Source: Streptomyces spiralis
Lineage (GTDB): Bacteria; Actinomycetota; Actinomycetes; Streptomycetales; Streptomycetaceae
Length of the DNA: 64,000 bases
Direction: 5' to 3'
NCBI RefSeq assembly: GCF_014654675.1
Contig: NZ_BNBC01000001.1
Span: 26,129 to 90,128 of the forward strand
Shown here piece after piece: positions 61,514-64,000 of the stretch. Every line of letters begins with the position of its first letter. Positions within the stretch are counted from its first letter, which is position 1. The position numbers and the translations under genes were made by a program. The notes beneath the pieces are model-generated. The model saw only the letters and a program-made list of their open reading frames with translations. It was not told where the DNA came from and made no database searches.

Positions 61514-62875
61514 ATGAGGATCACCGACCACATCTCTCAAGAGAGAATGAGCGGCCTGCAGATCCGCGCCGTCATCGTCGCGATCGCCCTGGTCGTGCTC
61601 GACGGCTACGACGTCTCGCTCACTTCGTTCGCCGCCCCGTACCTCGAGAAGGGCTTCGGGGTCTCCAAGGCAGAACTCGGACTCGTCATGTCCGGCGCCC
61701 TGATCGGGATGCTTGTGGGCTCGATCATCGTCGCGCCGCTCGCCGACCGCATCGGCCGACGCAAGATGGGCGTCATCTCCACCGCGACGATCGCGATCGG
61801 CATGCTCATCGGCCCGTTCGCGACGCCGGAGACCGGTACCGGCCCCCTCGTCCTGAGCCGCGTCATCACCGGCATCGGCATCGGCTCCCTGGTGGCCGTG
61901 GTCGGTGTCATCCTCGCCGAGTACACGGGCAGGCGCGTGTACGCACTGGTGATGGCCGTCTACGCGGCCGCGATCAACATCGGCGGGCTGCTCGGCTCCA
62001 TGATCGTGGGCCCGATGCTGGGTGCGCACGGCTGGCAGTTGGGCTGGTGGGTCGGTTTCGCGCTGAGCGTCATCGCCGCCGTCGCGACCTTCGCCTTCCT
62101 GCCGGAGTCGCTCGCCTGGCTCTCCGAGGGCCGTCGCGCGGACTCCCTGGAGCAGCTCAACGCGCTCCTGACGAAGATGCGCCGCCCCGCGCTCGAAGCG
62201 CTCCCGGCGTCGGACTCGACGGGCGTCAGGGCGAAGAGCTCGCTGCGCGCCGTGTTCACCGGCCGGACCGGCTTCTACACGCTGCTGATGATCGTCGGGT
62301 ACGTCGCGTACATGCTCAGCTTCTACTTCATGACGAACTGGGCGCCGAGCTCCGTCGCGTCCGCCAACCACAACCCGGCGCTCGCCCCACAGCTCGTCAC
62401 CGCCTTCAGCATCGGCGGCATCCTCGGCAACGTGCTCTTCGGCTTCCTCGGCAACAAGATCGACGTCCGTTTCCTGGCTCCGGTCTTCCTGGTCCTGGCC
62501 ACCGCCGCCCTGTCGCTGTTCGGCATCGCAGGGCCGGGAATGCCGACCGCCTGGTGGACCCTGTTCCTGGCCTCGTTCTTCGTCTGCGCGGGCACCGCCG
62601 CCTTCTACGCGATCGTCCCGACGCTGTACCCGACGCTGGCCCGCTCGACCGGTTTCGGTGTCGTCATCGGCTTCGGCCGGTTCGGCGGCATCGCTGCCCC
62701 GATCGTCGGCGGTGCGGCCTTCGACGCGGGGCTGGGGATGGGGACGGCCTTCACCGTCTTCGCGTTTCCCATGCTCGTCGCCGGCCTCTGCGTCCTGGCC
62801 CTGCACCTGCACCTGCGCCGCTCCCGCTCCGCCGTACCGGATACCCAGCCCGCGCTCGCCGGTACGGCCGCCTAG
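61514..62875 (+). CDS. MFS aromatic acid:H+ symporter (AAHS/MhpT-like)
   Basis: A 453-residue importer with 12 predicted helices. Family motifs include LDGYDVSLTSFAAP in helix 1 and a motif-A segment APLADRIGRRKMGVIS; the acidic residue in helix 1 is typical of AAHS transporters. Next to mhpB- and mhpC-type genes it most likely imports a phenylpropionate or hydroxyphenylpropionate. AGAGAGG precedes the ATG. It ends 55 bases before the dioxygenase gene. Confidence 0.9.
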   Translation: MRITDHISQERMSGLQIRAVIVAIALVVLDGYDVSLTSFAAPYLEKGFGVSKAELGLVMSGALIGMLVGSIIVAPLADRIGRRKMGVISTATIAIGMLIGPFATPETGTGPLVLSRVITGIGIGSLVAVVGVILAEYTGRRVYALVMAVYAAAINIGGLLGSMIVGPMLGAHGWQLGWWVGFALSVIAAVATFAFLPESLAWLSEGRRADSLEQLNALLTKMRRPALEALPASDSTGVRAKSSLRAVFTGRTGFYTLLMIVGYVAYMLSFYFMTNWAPSSVASANHNPALAPQLVTAFSIGGILGNVLFGFLGNKIDVRFLAPVFLVLATAALSLFGIAGPGMPTAWWTLFLASFFVCAGTAAFYAIVPTLYPTLARSTGFGVVIGFGRFGGIAAPIVGGAAFDAGLGMGTAFTVFAFPMLVAGLCVLALHLHLRRSRSAVPDTQPALAGTAA

Positions 62876-62930
62876 CAGCCGTCCACCGCTTCCGAGAAAT
62901 CCGAGAAACCCGAGAAAGAGGCACCACGCC

Positions 62931-63866
62931 ATGCCGCTGGCCGTCGCAGCGCTCTCCCACGCGCCGTCCTTCGGCAATGTCGACCCGGGCGGGGAGACGT
63001 TCGCCGAGATCAATGCCGCCATCGACGAGGTCAAAGAGTTCGTCACCGAGTACGACCCCGACCTGGTCGTGGTGTTCGGGCCCGACCACTTCAACGGCCA
63101 GCTCTACTCGCTGATGACCCCGTGGGCGATCGGCGCGGCCGCCGAAGGCGTCGGTGACTACGGCACCACCGCGGGACCGCTCCCCGTCGACGGCGGCGCC
63201 GCCCGGGCCTTCCACGCGGCAGTGCTGGGTGAGGGCATCGACATCGGCCGCAGCGAGCGGATGAAGGTCGACCACGGCGTGGTCCAGCCCCTCGACTTCG
63301 TGTTCGGGAAGGGCTTCACGCAGCCGATCGTGCCGGTGTTCGTGAACGCGATCGGCCTGCCGCTCTCCCCGATGCGGCGGGTGCGTCTGATGGGCGAGGC
63401 GTTCGGCCGGGCCGCCCGGGCGATGGACAAGAAGGTGCTGTTCCTCGCCTCGGGCGGCATCTCCCACAGCCCGCCGATCCCGCGCTGGGACGGTGCCCCC
63501 GACACCGTGCACGAGCGCCTGGTCTCGTACGCGCCCTCGCCCGAGGAGCGGCACGAGCGTGAGCAGATGATCGTCAGGGGCATCCAGGCGATCGCCGACG
63601 GCAGGGCGCCGAGCGACCCGCTGAACGAGGAGTGGGACACGCTCGTCCTCGATGTGCTCCGTTCCGGCGACCTGAGCCCGGTCGACGGCTGGGAGAACGG
63701 CTGGTTCATGGCGGAGGGCGGCTCGGCCGCGCACGAGATGCGCAGCTGGATCGCCGCCTACGCGGCGCTGTCGACCGCCGGCCCGTACCGCCTCGCCGTC
63801 GACCACTACTGGGCGGTCGAGAAGTGGGGCGCCGGCTTCGCGATCCAGGCGGCGGTGACCGCATGA
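62931..63866 (+). CDS. mhpB: 2,3-dihydroxyphenylpropionate 1,2-dioxygenase (MhpB-type class III extradiol dioxygenase)
   Basis: A 311-residue LigB-fold enzyme that opens the catechol ring of 2,3-dihydroxyphenylpropionate or 2,3-dihydroxycinnamate. The N-terminus MPLAVAALSHAPSFGNVDP, VVFGPDHFN, MKVDHGVVQPL and ASGGISHSPP carry the His and Glu/Asp positions used for Fe(II) and acid-base catalysis in MhpB. Length matches the family. ATG 62931 begins at the conserved N-terminus; its stop overlaps the hydrolase start in ATGA. Confidence 0.94.
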   Translation: MPLAVAALSHAPSFGNVDPGGETFAEINAAIDEVKEFVTEYDPDLVVVFGPDHFNGQLYSLMTPWAIGAAAEGVGDYGTTAGPLPVDGGAARAFHAAVLGEGIDIGRSERMKVDHGVVQPLDFVFGKGFTQPIVPVFVNAIGLPLSPMRRVRLMGEAFGRAARAMDKKVLFLASGGISHSPPIPRWDGAPDTVHERLVSYAPSPEERHEREQMIVRGIQAIADGRAPSDPLNEEWDTLVLDVLRSGDLSPVDGWENGWFMAEGGSAAHEMRSWIAAYAALSTAGPYRLAVDHYWAVEKWGAGFAIQAAVTA

Positions 63867-64000
63867 GCCAGGCGGGAAAGACGCACTTCGCGACCTTGTG
63901 GGAGGAGATCGCGGACCTGGAGCACACGCTGCGGTACGTGGACGCGGGCGGCTACCGCACCCGCGTCCTCGACTTCACCGGAGCGGGCCCCGAGGCGCAG
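63863..64000 (+). CDS. Alpha/beta hydrolase, MhpC-like ring-cleavage hydrolase (3' end outside window)
   Basis: Only the first 46 residues are present. The segment LRYVDAGGYRTRVLDFTGAG matches the N-terminus of 2-hydroxy-6-oxonona-2,4-dienedioate hydrolases, which act on the MhpB product. The ATGA overlap with mhpB supports the start. The catalytic triad lies beyond the window. Confidence 0.8.
   Translation, partial: MSQAGKTHFATLWEEIADLEHTLRYVDAGGYRTRVLDFTGAGPEAQ

Overview
The window is high-GC actinobacterial DNA and reads as a Streptomyces chromosome. The evidence is the strong GC bias at third codon positions, GTG starts, tightly overlapping genes (ATGA, GTGA and TGATG junctions), a SARP regulator, SpoIIE-type phosphatase and HATPase pairs, leaderless promoters, and core genes typical of the genus (typA, sdhCAB, SPOR-domain and serpin genes). 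I see no rRNA, tRNA, CRISPR array, insertion sequence or integrase.

Layout. Positions 1-11772 hold two tandem oligopeptide ABC importer operons on the minus strand; the first is cut by the window edge. Between them lies a plus-strand maleylpyruvate-isomerase-fold gene. Positions 12379-16491 hold typA and a family-5 solute-binding lipoprotein. Positions 16858-20743 hold a succinate dehydrogenase/fumarate reductase operon. Positions 20753-34221 hold housekeeping and regulatory genes: a glycosidase-like membrane protein, a PAS/GAF/PP2C/HATPase phosphatase, an anti-sigma-type kinase, a Nudix hydrolase, a SPOR protein, a GntR regulator, a serpin, a threonine-synthase-like enzyme, and a divergent SDR/LysR pair. 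Two intergenic tandem-repeat arrays occur here (19-nt and about 23-nt units).

Positions 34358-59371 are a biosynthetic gene cluster that I cannot match to a known product. A SARP and a TrmB/LuxR-type regulator flank its left end. An almost unbroken minus-strand transcription unit then runs from 59371 to 38494. In order it encodes an ABC-2 exporter, malonyltransferase, AMP-dependent ligase, ACP, aminotransferase, a LanB-like protein of glutamylation-domain size, an SbnA/SbnB pair for L-2,3-diaminopropionate, ketoreductase, second ACP, FabZ-like dehydratase, a GNAT fused to a large unknown domain, a GcvT/YgfZ-like protein, a single-chain KS-CLF fusion, PPTase, a condensation-fold acyltransferase, and an MFS exporter. 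There is no enoylreductase, thioesterase, NRPS module or visible RiPP precursor. I infer a polyunsaturated acyl chain made by a fused type II ketosynthase and joined to a diaminopropionate-derived or tRNA-derived amino acid by non-NRPS chemistry. Ahead of the first gene, four 11-nt units carry GATAG at three positions. This is the geometry of a SARP operator and links the regulator to the long transcript.

Positions 60013-64000 hold a catabolic locus for a phenylpropionate-type aromatic acid: tetR-SDR diverging from an MFS transporter, an mhpB-type extradiol dioxygenase and an mhpC-type hydrolase cut by the window end. The SDR has lost the usual Tyr and Lys.
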